DNA of 54,229 bases from Polysphondylium violaceum (Eukaryota > Evosea > Eumycetozoa > Dictyosteliales > Dictyosteliaceae). The notes beneath the pieces are model-generated. The model was given only the letters and a program-made list of their open reading frames with translations. It had not been told where the DNA came from and did not search any database. Location of the stretch: positions 1 through 54,229 of the forward strand of contig AJWJ01000108.1 of assembly GCA_000277445.1 (NCBI GenBank), given 5' to 3'. How positions within the stretch are numbered: the first letter of the stretch is position 1; each line of letters opens with the position of its first letter. Positions 20,495 through 32,428 of this stretch are shown in pieces. A program made the translations under genes and the position numbers.

Positions 20495-23400
20495 ATGCAA
20501 TACGTTAATGGATATGAAATCGTTAAAACTATATCAGACGAAGTTAGATTTATTTTCACAAATCCAAATTTAGTTTGGACAGAAGTAGCAGAATATGAAG
20601 GTTGTAAAGCCTTTTATCTCAATAATCCAAGAGACGATGGTTTATTATTTAAATGTGTTGCAGACATTGATTGTTCTCCAGAGATACCATTCAATGTTGT
20701 CTTTCATACAGAGTTACAAAGTGAATGGGATGACTTATGTATTAAAGTATGTATTACAATAATATCATATCACATTTCACAAGAAAATTTAAAATTTAGA
20801 TATTTTATTGGGCTTAGGGTGCCCACCAAAAAATAAATATCATAAAAAAAAAAGATTTTTTCACACATTTATCATCCACTGGATAAAATATCAAAGTTGG
20901 AACCAAACTAATCAAACTTTTTCAAATATTAATAGGCAAAAAGATTGGATGTTTTGGATTCGTTTTGTTCAGTAGATTATTTTCAATTTGCAAATTTAAT
21001 TGGAGGATATCCCAAAGGATTTACATTGTTGAGAAATTTCTCAATCGATTATGATATGAAGGCATGTTTTGTTGCATGCCATTCAGTGGAATATGATTTA
21101 TCAAGTCAAGAATTTCACCAACCATCAACCATACTCAATAGTCTTAGACCATCGGGTTGGTATATGCAAGAGATTGCACCCAATAAAACAAGACTTACAG
21201 TTATGTCTCAACTGCCAGATATAGTAATGACAGGAACGACAGCAAAAATTGACCCAGAACAAAAGAAAAAGATTTATCAAAATACTAGTATAAAAGGTTT
21301 ATATATAGTTCCCAACTTAATTAAATATATAAAGGAAAAGTACTTACTCAACAATCAGCCATCGCCTACAATATCAATTAAATCATCTCCACCACCAACA
21401 ACAGCATTTCAAAATAGTCATCGCAAGTTGTCATTAAAATATATATTGGACCATATAATGACGTTGCCAGATCATGATAGATTTCTAAAGAACAAAGATA
21501 TCTCTGAAATAAAAGATCAATATATCGGGCCCATGGATATATTTAAATCGGCGTCTGAAAAAATTGGTGAATTTGAAAATGCCAATTGGAGTCTCTTTAG
21601 AAAGATCAACGACTTTTGTTTTTACTATAGGGACTTTGATCACGAATCTGTAGATTATGTAATGTCTGGGTCGTTTCATATGAAGGTTGACATCAATACA
21701 CTTTTAGAGTATATAATAACAGAAGAGTCGCACGTTGTCGATTCATGGATGTATGGAGCAGAGACTGTTGCACAGTTTGATGATATCTCGTCAGTTGTAA
21801 ATATTCGATATCACTCAGTCTTGGATCCAGCCAACTCAGTTAGTAGTCTAATTCTTAAACAAGTAAACAACATTCCAATCGGTGGTAAATTTATTGGCTT
21901 TAGATCTCTAGTGGAGCCAGATATGCCCAGGGATAACTTTTGGTTTTATCCTTCTGGCTACTATATTTCTCCAAGTGAAACTGGTGGAGTTTTCCTTCGT
22001 TACTTTCTCAGTTTTCGTGCCTATCTTCCAACAGAGTTGAAAAAAGTGACATCCAAACAAAATATACTCCTATGTATCTCTGAAAAGGGTTTATATACAA
22101 TGACACAACTAAAGAATATTCAATACAAATCGGCTACTGGTGGATACATTGATATGAATCCAAACTTTCCTCATTGGACAAATTTAAAAGATAGACCTTT
22201 AAAAGAAGTTGTCGATTTTTTTGCAACAATGAACGTAGAAGACCAACAACAGTCATATGAAAGAAAAAAACAAAAGATTCAACAGGAAGAGGAGGTTGAA
22301 AAACTTAAAATTAAACAAGCGGCTGCCGAATTGCGTCGTAATGAAACTGAAATTGGTGTTAGCTATCCAGATATCAAAGGAGTAAAACCATTTACAAATT
22401 TAATTAAATTGGCCAAAGAGGATAAAAAAAGGAAATTGGAAGATCACGGCGATATAGCTTTATCTTTTCCAACTTCAAAATTTACATTTAAAAATCCAGA
22501 TGAAGTAGTCTTAGAAAATAGTAATAGTAGTAATGAATTAAATTCAAATAGTAATGAAGAAATATTACTTAGTCCAACTACTAGTATACATAGCTCAATA
22601 AGCAGTGGAAGTTTAAATAGTTTGGATGAAAAATTGGCCAGTATTTCAGCACTGGAAAAGGATTTCATATATTTTAAATTCACCAAAGATTGGGATAAAG
22701 ATTTGGTCCGAAAACCATTTTTCCTCTTGATGGCATCCGAAAAATCGAATTATAATCCACCAAGGAAATCACCTCGTTCTAATCAATATCCAAATTTGAC
22801 AAACTCGCTCTTTGATTTCTTACCCGATGAAATCTTGTTTTATATTTTATCTTTTCTCGACACCAAAAGTTTGTCTAGACTTTCCCTCACCTGTAAATTC
22901 TTTTTAACATATACCAACAATTGTGAGCTCCTCTGGAAAGAGTTGTTTAATAGAAATTATAAATCATCCACTCAAAGTCTTTTTAGAATTGATTTAATGT
23001 CAAGTTTAAATCACATGAATACCATGGCAGCTACCAATAGTGAAAACAGAACGTTTAATATCTGTAAAACAGTGGATCGTGATAAAAGTAAGGAAGAGAT
23101 CAAGTTTTTGGATCAAGTCGACGAAGCATACTACAACTACAACACTCTCAACAACAATTGGAGGAACGTTTGCGTCCAAAAGGAAATCATTAAAAATAAC
23201 TGGAAAAACAGTAAGCCCAAGATCAGTTTGATGAGAGGCCACAAGAGTGCCATCACATGTATTCAACAAAGTGAAGAAAACCTTTTCTCTGGTTCAAGGG
23301 ATCGTGATTTCAAAATCTGGAATCTTTCCACCAAACATTCAAAAATCACCAAGGACCAATCCAATGCCAGTGTTGTCTCTTTTGAAAAAGATTGTTTTAC

Positions 23401-24202
23401 AAAGCTGGCTGACGAATTGTTTCCCTATTGTCTGTATGATCCAAGTATGATAAGAATTGGCTATTCCAATGGTTACATTCACAATTACAATATGTACACA
23501 AAGAAAAGCATTGAGCAGAGATTTGTGTATGTGGCCGATGGATTTCTATTCAAAAACAACAATGCTTTGATATGGGAAGGCACCAATTTACAGATGTGGG
23601 ACCAAGAGACCTCGAGTAGAGAGTTTGAATGTAACCTTGACACCAAAATCAATCGTTGCAAATTATCTGGAACCATGCCAACATGTTTATTTTTAGCATG
23701 TTCCGATAAAACTCTTAGTGTGTTTGATTTAAAAACCAACCAAATCATTCGTACTTTTAATGGCCACACAGCAAGCGTTAATTGTCTTGATTTCATGAGC
23801 GAATATCAAATTGTTACAGGATCTAGTGATAAAACTATTAGAATTTGGGATATCCGTGTAGAATCGTATGTTTTTAATTATAATTGATTAAATTTATTTA
23901 TCTTGCATTTTACTAATTATCAGTATTACTATTACACTAGTGAATTGTATACATTAAAATCACATAAATCCAAGATTAAATGCCTTGGTATATGTGGATC
24001 AACGATTGCCTCTGGCGATAGTAATTCAATTTTAGTATGGGATATTAATAACAGTAATAACAGTAGTGGTAATATTGATCAACATATTCCAAGATCAACA
24101 TTTAAAGTAAATTCCTCAGTAGAATGTCTAACTATTGACAATGAAACAATGGTGGCAGGCCTATTTGATGGAAATATTTCTTATTTCGATTTTTTTAATT
24201 AA
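20495..24202 (+). CDS. START-START-F-box-WD40 protein
   Basis: Exons 20495-20746, 20936-23865 and 23941-24202 give 1147 residues. A first START-like domain covers about 15-225 (FHTELQSEWDDLC, DYFQFANLIGGYPKGF, LRPSGWYMQEIAPNKT, VPNLIKYIKEKY). A second covers about 282-481 (MDIFKSASEKIGEFENANW, VVNIRYHSVLDPANS, FWFYPSGYYI). A charged helix with RKKQKIQQEEEVEKLKIK follows, then an F-box at about 708-752 (LFDFLPDEILFYILSFLDTK). A WD40 propeller runs from about 850 to the end (GHKSAITCI, FSGSRDRDFKIWNL, GHTASVNCL, GSSDKTIRIWDI). The F-box should bind SKP1 in an SCF ubiquitin ligase, the WD40 should pick the substrate, and the START folds may bind lipid. The last acceptor is CTAG before 23941; the CAG before 23924 gives a stop. 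Specific function unknown. Confidence 0.85.
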
Positions 24203-24493
24203 AAATAAAATGATATATACATATAAAAATATAAATTTAATATCTTTGGATTTGACTCATGAATACCTATTGTTGAAACAAATCCAATAAGTTTCATCTC
24301 CATATAAAATGCTTGACCATGTATATTTTTTTTCCAACTTTTTTTTTTTTTTTATTTATTATATTTTTTTTTTTTTTTTAGTGAACACAAAAAAAGACAT
24401 TTTTTTTTTATTAATTATTTCCCCCCCATATTAAAAGCTTTCATAATCTTGTTGTTTCATATTAAAAAACATATTGTATTGATTACACATATA

Positions 24494-25953
24494 ATGGTCA
24501 CTATCAATGCAGATGGCATCATAGATGTTTGGAATTTTAATCTTGAAGAAGAGATGGCAAAGATAAGAGAATTGGTAGAGGATTATAATTATATTGCGAT
24601 GGTAATATTCAAGAGAGACAAAGAGATAGAGAGGGCATATGAGGAGATACACACACTTGTTGTTTTAGATTGCGCTGAGAGTATTAATCATCATTATTTA
24701 TATTTTGCTATATATCATAGGATACAGAGTTTCCTGGCATTGTTTCTAGGCCCGTGGGTACTTTTAGAACTACAGCAGAGTATAATTATCAAACTTTAAG
24801 ATTAAATGTAGATCAATTAAAAATCATTCAATTGGGTTTAACCTTTTGCGATTCAAATGGTAACTTGGCAAAACCAACTTCAACTTGGCAATTTAATTTT
24901 AAATTTAGTCTAAGGTATAGTTTACATAGTAATAGTAGTTTGTTTTTATGTTATAGTGATAGTGATAAGAGTTCTAATTTGATAATAAATCAATTAGTGA
25001 GGATATGTATGCACCAGAATCTATAGATTTGTTATCAAGAAGTGGTATAGACTTTGCAAAGTTTGAATCTCATGGTATAAATATTTTAGACTTTAGTGAA
25101 TTGCTAATGGTATCAGGGATTGTTTTAAATGATAATATAAAATGGATATCTTTTCATAGTGGGTAAGTAACAAAGATCTTATTGGATTAATATTAGTAGT
25201 TATTAACTCAAACTCTTTTAGATATGATTTTGGATATTTGTTAAAGTCATTAACTTGTACAGCGCTTCCTATTGATGAGGCAGAGTTTTTTACTCTAGTT
25301 AGAACCTATTTCCCTTGTATTTATGATATCAAATATATAATGAAAAGTTGTAAAAATTTAAAAGGTGGATTAAGTGAATTGGCAGATGATTTAAATGTAG
25401 GTTTCTTTAGTTTAGTAATAATATAAAAAAAGATCAACAGAATAGAGAGAGACAAAGAGAAAAGTAGAGAAACTAATATCATATGTTTAATTTTATATAT
25501 AAATAGATAAAAAGAGTAGGACCACAACATCAAGCAGGTAGTGATTCACTATTAACATGTACAACATTCTTTAAGATGATTAAACTATATTTTGAAAATC
25601 AAATTGATGATTCAAAATATTTGGGTATCTTGTATGGATACACTTCATTCAACTCTGATGGCACTTTACACAGTAGTAATAGTTCAAATGGTGGAACTAC
25701 TCATATAAATAATGTAATGAATAACAGTTTTGTTCAATATCAAACCTATCAACAACCACAACACTATCAACAACAGACTACTTATTTTTATCAAAATACA
25801 ACTTCAACCAACGGTACTAGTCGTTATACATATTCACCTGCACCATCGACTTACCATCCATCCATATCTTCTCCAAATGGTAATGGAATGTTGAGTGCTC
25901 CAAATACTCCAACCAAACAACAACAATCATCTTCCTCATATGTTCAATCCTAA
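24494..25953 (+). CDS. cnot7: CCR4-NOT deadenylase CAF1/POP2 (CNOT7/8 type)
   Basis: Five exons, 24494-24601, 24721-24914, 24998-25162, 25222-25396 and 25507-25953, encode 362 residues. The DEDDh exonuclease sites are intact: DTEFPG (D37, E39), FHSGYDFGYL, and [12 protein letters not shown] with the catalytic His and Asp. Other family blocks are [42 protein letters not shown] and a metal-binding C-terminal helix. The enzyme shortens mRNA poly(A) tails in the cytoplasm as part of CCR4-NOT. The C-terminus carries about 80 residues of Gln/Ser/Thr/Tyr-rich sequence not found in the human protein. All five exons are needed to rebuild the core; individually they are short and easily missed. Confidence 0.96.
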
Positions 25954-26112
25954 TTCTTGTTAATCAACCCACACACTATTACATATATGTATCAAAATAT
26001 AAACCAAACCAATCCAAACCAAATCTTTTTAATTTTACTCTCGATCGATTATTTATTACAAAATAAAACTCTGAAATCATCACGTATTAATAATATAAAT
26101 AATACATTAAGA

Positions 26113-28446
26113 TTAATAATCATCTTTATTATAAAATTGTGAAATAAAAGAACTGAGTTGTTCATTGATTATTGATTTTTTGTCACCGGTCAACATCGAG
26201 GATAATAGAGTGGGCTGATCATTTTCTGGAAATTGTTGATATTCATTGTAGAGATTAAAGGGCGTTTTATAAACTTTGACTATACTCATGGCTTTGGCTT
26301 TATCGATTTTGGGCATTTGCATCAATTGATTGAAAAATATTTCTTGGAGTGTGGCTTGGCTGTTCTCTTGCATATATTTAAAGTCTGCCAGTCTAACACT
26401 ACTGAGGAATCTAAAAGGTTTGTTTTTAAACATATCCAATGTTTCGGAAAGGAAAGTGGCAGTCTCATCGACACTGTCACTCAATTTCACAATGAATCCG
26501 TCATTGACTTGGGTATTAAATATAATTTCATCAAATTTGTCTGGGCCTACGATTGCATTCTTGGCATTGTTTCCCTCGATCAGGTAGATGATATTGGAGA
26601 TACCGCATTTCTTGAGACGGAATTTTTGATTTTCGTAACGGCCATCTCTGAGTGACGCCACCAAATCTGGTAATTTCTTTCGCTCAATGATAAAGTCAAA
26701 GAGGAGATCAAAATCCTTTTTGTGGGGGTCATTGTTAAAGTGTACATTGGCAACCCAGACAATATCGCCAAGTGGGAGGGTTTCTATAGAGGGCTCAATT
26801 TTTTCGTGGCCCAATTTCTTTAAAAGGGCATCTTTGTTGTTATTATTGTTGTTGGGTTTGAATTCACGATTATCGATGATCAGTCGGACATTATTTACAG
26901 TGATCTCTTTTTCATTGTACAACAGCTCTTGAATCTCTTTGTTTGTAAGGACTGAATGCTCCAACATATACTGGGTAGTGTCCTCGTCTTCGTCACTCCA
27001 TTCATAGAGGTTATGTTGATCGAGAGCCATCAGATCATCTTGGTCATCGTTGTCTCTGATAAGAGGATTGGAAAAGAGATCGGTTTCTTCTTGATCATCT
27101 GGTTGGGCATCGACATCTGATGTTGTCAATAGGGGTTTGGGTTTTGGATGAACTCCAGTATAGATCTTTTGGCCACCAACTTGTCCTTTCTGGGCCAATT
27201 CATAGTGACCCGTCTCTACTTCTCTAACATAGGATTTTGACTTTAGTTTGTTAAAGTTTTGACCAAATGTATGCTCGCTAATGGCACTGGGTATGTGTTT
27301 GTTGGCAAGATACATAATCTGATCTCTAGTCAAACTTCCGTTATAGTCTTCGTGGAGTGTTTCTTTGTACATCGCATAGAGAATCCAGTATTGAGACGTA
27401 TTATGTTCTGGAAGCTTTTCTTCTGCAGGCTCTGCGGTTTTCCTTGAACCCCGAATAGTGGTACCCAAAGGTGGAGAGTTTGGAGCAGGCTTTCTAGTTC
27501 TTTTTGAATCAGAGCCAATTACATCCAAAGCAATTTTATTGGTACCATTTGATTGCGATATCATTGAAAATACCGACAGTTTGTGTTTACACCATTGTTG
27601 ATCTGATTTCCCATACATGCATTGACATCTATTGAGTGTTATCATTCCCACATCGCTCATTCTAATTTCAATTCTATATTGTTTATCATCATCCTCTTCT
27701 GATCTTACAGCAGCTAGGATTGAGTTTTTATCTGTTGTGATTTCATCAATCTTTCTTTTCAACAGATATTGCAAGAGGTTATCGGTTTTATTCTCTGCTT
27801 TCTTTCTGATATCGGCCACTTGGCAGAATGGAATAAGTCTTGAGTTTAAAAATTTGATTCTATCATCATGAAGGAGTTCATTATACAATTCTTTCAAGGT
27901 TTCTGATGAATATTCATTTTCCTCACTATCTGTTTCAATTGCCCTTGATGGCTTTCTTGATGTAGTTTTTCTCTTTTTCATAGGCTTTGTTTCTTGTTCT
28001 TCATCTTCTTCCTCTTGTACCTGTTCCTGTTCTACTTGTTCTTGTTCTTCAATATCATTTTCCTCCTCTACTACGTTTTGTTTGCGACGAGGACGTCCAG
28101 GCCTTTTATTACTGGCAACCTTGTCATGATCTTCATCTCCATCATCTATTAATTGCACTTGATCAACATCGACTTCATCATCTTGATTATAAATACTATT
28201 GCTATATCTATTTTTATCTAATCTTCTATTCATATTATCATAATCAGTTGCAAATTGAGCGACGTGTTTAGCAATCCCTGGACCTATGCCTTGAAGGTCT
28301 TTTGCCTCCTTAAAAGTATCAATGGGTTTTGGAAAGATTGATAGATTATGGATGGCCTCTCTGTATGCTCTTACAAAATGCGGTATTTTTTGTCTATTTT
28401 TAACCTCTGTTAGTTGATCAATAATATATTTATTCTTATTATTCAT
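26113..28446 (-). CDS. mus81: MUS81 structure-specific endonuclease with a SWIM-type zinc motif
   Basis: A single exon encodes 777 residues. A helix-hairpin-helix region is at about 10-70 (HFVRAYREAIHNL, LQGIGPGIAKHV). A Lys/Glu-rich linker contains RPGRPRRK (115-122), an AT-hook-like patch. At 274-288 lies a CxC...CxH arrangement (C274, C276, C286, H288) within a beta-rich stretch, a SWIM zinc motif pattern. A winged-helix region follows (about 350-420, ending YELAQKGQVGGQKIYTG). The ERCC4 nuclease is at about 520-660 with LIIDNRE and the catalytic ERKKLPDL, and a second HhH region lies at about 695-745. MUS81, with an EME1 partner, cuts branched DNA at stalled forks and recombination intermediates in the nucleus. 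The SWIM motif is unusual for this family. MUS81 shares a 177-base divergent promoter with SYF2. Confidence 0.95.
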   Translation of the reverse strand: MNNKNKYIIDQLTEVKNRQKIPHFVRAYREAIHNLSIFPKPIDTFKEAKDLQGIGPGIAKHVAQFATDYDNMNRRLDKNRYSNSIYNQDDEVDVDQVQLIDDGDEDHDKVASNKRPGRPRRKQNVVEEENDIEEQEQVEQEQVQEEEDEEQETKPMKKRKTTSRKPSRAIETDSEENEYSSETLKELYNELLHDDRIKFLNSRLIPFCQVADIRKKAENKTDNLLQYLLKRKIDEITTDKNSILAAVRSEEDDDKQYRIEIRMSDVGMITLNRCQCMYGKSDQQWCKHKLSVFSMISQSNGTNKIALDVIGSDSKRTRKPAPNSPPLGTTIRGSRKTAEPAEEKLPEHNTSQYWILYAMYKETLHEDYNGSLTRDQIMYLANKHIPSAISEHTFGQNFNKLKSKSYVREVETGHYELAQKGQVGGQKIYTGVHPKPKPLLTTSDVDAQPDDQEETDLFSNPLIRDNDDQDDLMALDQHNLYEWSDEDEDTTQYMLEHSVLTNKEIQELLYNEKEITVNNVRLIIDNREFKPNNNNNNKDALLKKLGHEKIEPSIETLPLGDIVWVANVHFNNDPHKKDFDLLFDFIIERKKLPDLVASLRDGRYENQKFRLKKCGISNIIYLIEGNNAKNAIVGPDKFDEIIFNTQVNDGFIVKLSDSVDETATFLSETLDMFKNKPFRFLSSVRLADFKYMQENSQATLQEIFFNQLMQMPKIDKAKAMSIVKVYKTPFNLYNEYQQFPENDQPTLLSSMLTGDKKSIINEQLSSFISQFYNKDDY

Positions 28447-28623
28447 AAAACATAAATATCATATTATTACTACTCCAAAGTAGTACTCTTATTGCTGGAT
28501 GTAATAGAATCAAAGACAAAAAAAAATAAATTTCTTTTAATTTTTTTTTGAAAAAAATACAACAATACAGTTATTGAAATTCATATACTTGTATACCATT
28601 TACATACATACACACAATACATA
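28447..28623. promoter_or_regulatory. Short bidirectional promoter, mus81 / syf2
   Basis: Only 177 bases separate the start codons of two genes transcribed away from each other. A T/A-rich block at about 28520-28560 lies in the middle. Both promoters must fit here, so shared control is likely, but I identify no specific binding site. Confidence 0.55.
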
Positions 28624-29682
28624 ATGTCAGATAATGAACATCCAACAGATACTATAGAGTCCTTGAGAGAGGAAATAGAATTGGATGAAAAGAAAAAGAA
28701 TAGATATAAGCCACAAAAATCATATAATATGGTTGCATATGATTATTCAAAAGAAGAAGAGAAAGCAAAATTACCTGGTCTACCTAAAAAAACATTTAAA
28801 GATAAAGATGGCAATAATGATACAGAGACAACAACAATAACAACAACAGATACAGATAAACAAGGAGGTGATGAATATCAAGATCCCCTAGAGAAATTAA
28901 CACCCGCACAAAAGAAACTCTATTTACTTCGTCAAAAATTAGTATGTAATAAACAACAATAATATCTCATACATAATGTATAGTGTACTAATATACATAT
29001 ATTATAATATAGGATAAATCAAAGAAATCAATTTATGAAACAGTTGTAGATGAACATAAAAGAATACATCAAGGACCTCAATATGAAATAGAGGAAAAGA
29101 GAAAATTATATTTGGAAAAAGTTAAAGCTCAAGAAGAGGATATGAAAAAGGAGGGACATGATCCAGAGATTGAAAAACTAAAGAATATAACAGCAGGTGA
29201 GTTGGAGAGAAAGAGTGATGCAAAGAAAAAGAAAAAGAAACCAGTCGATGGTCAATCTGTTGTTGGTAGTCATGTTTATAATTCATATAAAAAGAGAGTC
29301 AAGGAAATTGACAGCTTTCATCAATCCGATCACTTTAAAGCTGTTGTTGGCGATACAAATGAAAAACTAGATGATATAGAGTATGGTAAATCTGTACATA
29401 TTCCAAGAGAGAATATTAATGCCTTGAAACAAGAGTTGCTTAAAAAGTATGTGTTTTATTATTGTAAACCTTTATCCTATGTATACTTATACCTATTTAT
29501 TATACTACTACTATAGTGAGGAAGAGAGAAGAACCAACTTTAAAAGAAAGGGAGTTAGTGAACAAGATGATGTGGATTATATCAATGAAAGTAATAGATT
29601 GTTCAACAAAAAGGCAGCTAAAGCATTTGATAAATATACTATAGAAACTAGACAAAATCTCGAAAGAGGTACTGCATTATAA
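28624..29682 (+). CDS. syf2: Pre-mRNA-splicing factor SYF2
   Basis: Exons 28624-28941, 29013-29446 and 29517-29682 give 305 residues. The hallmark C-terminal half is complete: VYNSYKKRVKEID, then the conserved end DVDYINESNRLFNKKAAKAFDKYTIETRQNLERGTAL. The N-terminal half is charged and partly Thr-rich (KLPGLPKKTFKDK, PAQKKLYLLRQKL) and forms long helices. SYF2 is a component of the NTC/Prp19-associated complex in the activated spliceosome. The gene converges on NELF-B with a 90-base spacer. Confidence 0.95.
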
Positions 29683-29772
29683 TCGCTAATAAAGAATACA
29701 GTAATAGAGTAATAGTAATAGTAATGTATATAAAACGAAAACAAATACAGATGTAGTTTTTTAATTGATTTA

Positions 29773-32200
29773 TTATTGTTCCATTGCAGTTTCAATTACA
29801 TTGGATGTTGTTGTTGTAGTTGTAGTTGTCATAGATTCACTAGTTGAATCCTCTGTATTTGATGTAGTAGTAGTAGATGTTGTTGTTTGTTCAGTAGACT
29901 CTGTTATAGAAATATTATCAGTCATTACAGTATCTTGTTGTTGTTCAGTCACTGGTGCAGGGGAATTTCCACTCTGAGTAGAGCTTCTAGGAGAAGAGAT
30001 TGAGGTTGCTTGATTGGAGGTTGGAGTGTTGCTGGTGTGAATGGGTGGTGTAAATGTGGTTTTTGATTTCAAGTAATCAAACAATAGAGGCACTATCTTT
30101 TCATTCAATCTATTGCCAGACTTGTCCAACAGTTGTTTAGACATGATTAGAATATCATCGTTTAATCGTTGTTCCTGTTGAAGAGTCATGGATGCTGAAT
30201 TTCTAAAATGATAATTTACATTATCCTCACCAGTGCTGTCATCCTCACTATCCAACTCGTTGGCAGTACTATTGTTGCTATTGGTAAACATACCAACACA
30301 GCTCAACTTTGTATAAATGACTGCATGATAGAGCTTTTGTATAAATGATATATATTCTTTTTGATTGATTTTAGTGTGATTCTAAGGTGTTCATATTATT
30401 AGTATGATATTGTGGATCTATCTATATTATATATCATATATACAACAACTTACCTCTAATAAATAACGAATCAATTGTTTTTGAACAAACTTTGTGTATC
30501 TGTATTTGAGGAGGAAGGAGTCAAATATGATTGTATTTAATTTCAAATCTTTAGAGTTGATAGCATTTGTAGTTATAGTTTGAATGAAATCATTACCAAA
30601 GAATGGATATATATCATATGATTCATCCAATTCATTGCCAGGATTGTTATCGCCACTACCGCTATCACTATTATTCTTTTCTACATTTGATTTTGTATTA
30701 TTTACAACTAATTGATTTAAAAACTTTAAATATTTATCTACACTAGGGTAATCTTTATCTATTACTCTTTTAACTACATATGATAATGTAACCTATTGAA
30801 TTGTTATGTTTTTTGTTAGTTATATAGATATATAGATAAAGAGTGTATACTTACTATTTTACATAAATCGTATTTTATATAAAGAGAGGGTAGGTTTGAG
30901 TCCACTTCTTCAACTTGGGTGGATTCAAGGGCGGGTGATGTGCTTGATGAAGAAGAGAGTTTGGTGATCTCTCTGGCATGGTCATCGAGGAGTTGAGAGG
31001 CAAGGATTGGGTAAAAGGTTTGAAGGATTTCTTTTTTCACGGCGGGAAGTTTGGTTGTGTGAGACTGATGCTTGATGATAGAGTGGGCCTCAAGGGCAAG
31101 GGTCAGGAGGGATGAGAGGTATTTGATGCTCTCGTCGTCTTTGGGGATTTGCTTTCTCTTTACCACCTCTTTGAGCTGGACGAGAATACTCTTGGTCACG
31201 CAATTCATGGTGATGGGATTGGCAAACACCATGGCGACGTCGCCGAGTGCCAAAGGATTGTTGCTGAGATTGGTCGAGTGGAAGGCACTTTGAATATCCT
31301 TCATTCTACGCGAATCAATGTTATAGTCTCTGATGCAGGCGTCGACGCACCATGCAAGACTGTGTGTAATGTCGCGGTTGTAGACATCTGACAGACCCTG
31401 ATCGTGAAAGGTCATCAGTATCTCGACACGCAGATTGCAGAGTGCATAGTTGCATGTATCTGAAAACAGTTTCTTGATATGTCCCACCAACATCTGATAC
31501 AGGCTAGGTAGCTTGCCCACGATCGCCACCAACTCTTGCAACACGGCATTGGTCTCACGTTTCTTTGCAGGCAGCAATTGCACGGCAAACAGTGGCTGCT
31601 CGACCACAATCATTTCATTCAACTCTACAGTCAACTGCGAGTCCTGAATATACGTCGTGATGAGCGGATCAATCTTTTCCCTAAACAAATCTTCATTGAT
31701 CAGCCATATCTGTCTCTTTACCTCTATTGGACACGCTTCATACAATTCACTGCTTTCACTCAACTTTAACAAAAAGGCCGGTGGCACCCTCGGTGTCATA
31801 TTCTTCATGACACTCATAGGTATCACCTGTAAATCTTCGAATCCAATATAAGGAAACGTTTGTTCAAGTAATGATTCTAATCTATAATATCAGTATTACA
31901 ATTAATACACCCATCATCATCATCACATCATCATAGGCTAGCTTACTCTTTAAATGACAACTTTTCAATTCTCTGCAATAGGTTTTGTTTTAGTGATGTC
32001 AGTAGACTATAATATAAATCACCTCTGTGGATTTGATGAAGATCGAGTAGATTCAACACCGGTGATACATTTGGTAGATTCTTTTTGTGTATTGAATTTT
32101 CATTTTGAAATTGATTGATATATTGCAAGGGATAGGTTGTTTGACTGAGATTGGTCAGTATATTCTCTGCTCCCAAATGCCCTATTAAAAACTCTTCCAT
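29773..32200 (-). CDS. nelfB: Negative elongation factor B (NELF-B/COBRA1)
   Basis: Four exons, 32200-31947, 31881-30855, 30792-30454 and 30381-29773, give 742 residues. The match to human NELF-B runs along the protein. At the N-terminus are TNLSQTTYPLQYINQFQNEN and LNLLDLH (human TNCTEPLKAIEQFQTEN and LPFLDLH). In the middle are the near-identical VEVKRQIW block, a CNLRVEILMTFHDQGL block and an AWCVDACIRDYNIDSRRMKDIQ block. The protein is all-helical and HEAT-like. The last 100 residues are Thr/Ser-rich low complexity and absent from animals. NELF holds RNA polymerase II in a promoter-proximal pause. A start upstream of 32200 is open but lacks similarity. Confidence 0.92.
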
Positions 32201-32428
32201 GCTTGTGTGATTTGCTTTGTTTGGTTGTGTGTTAATTTGAAAAAAATGGTACAAATTTGTAACTGTCAAATTTTTGAATTTTTGCGTGATTTTTTCAAAA
32301 AAAATGAAATTAAAAAATTTTAATGAGAATTTTAATTTCTCTGTATTTGTTGAATTTGAATCTATTATTCATTTACAACAAGGGGATCCCATGGAGATCG
32401 TGAGTTGTGGTATTATTTATTTCTTTCT

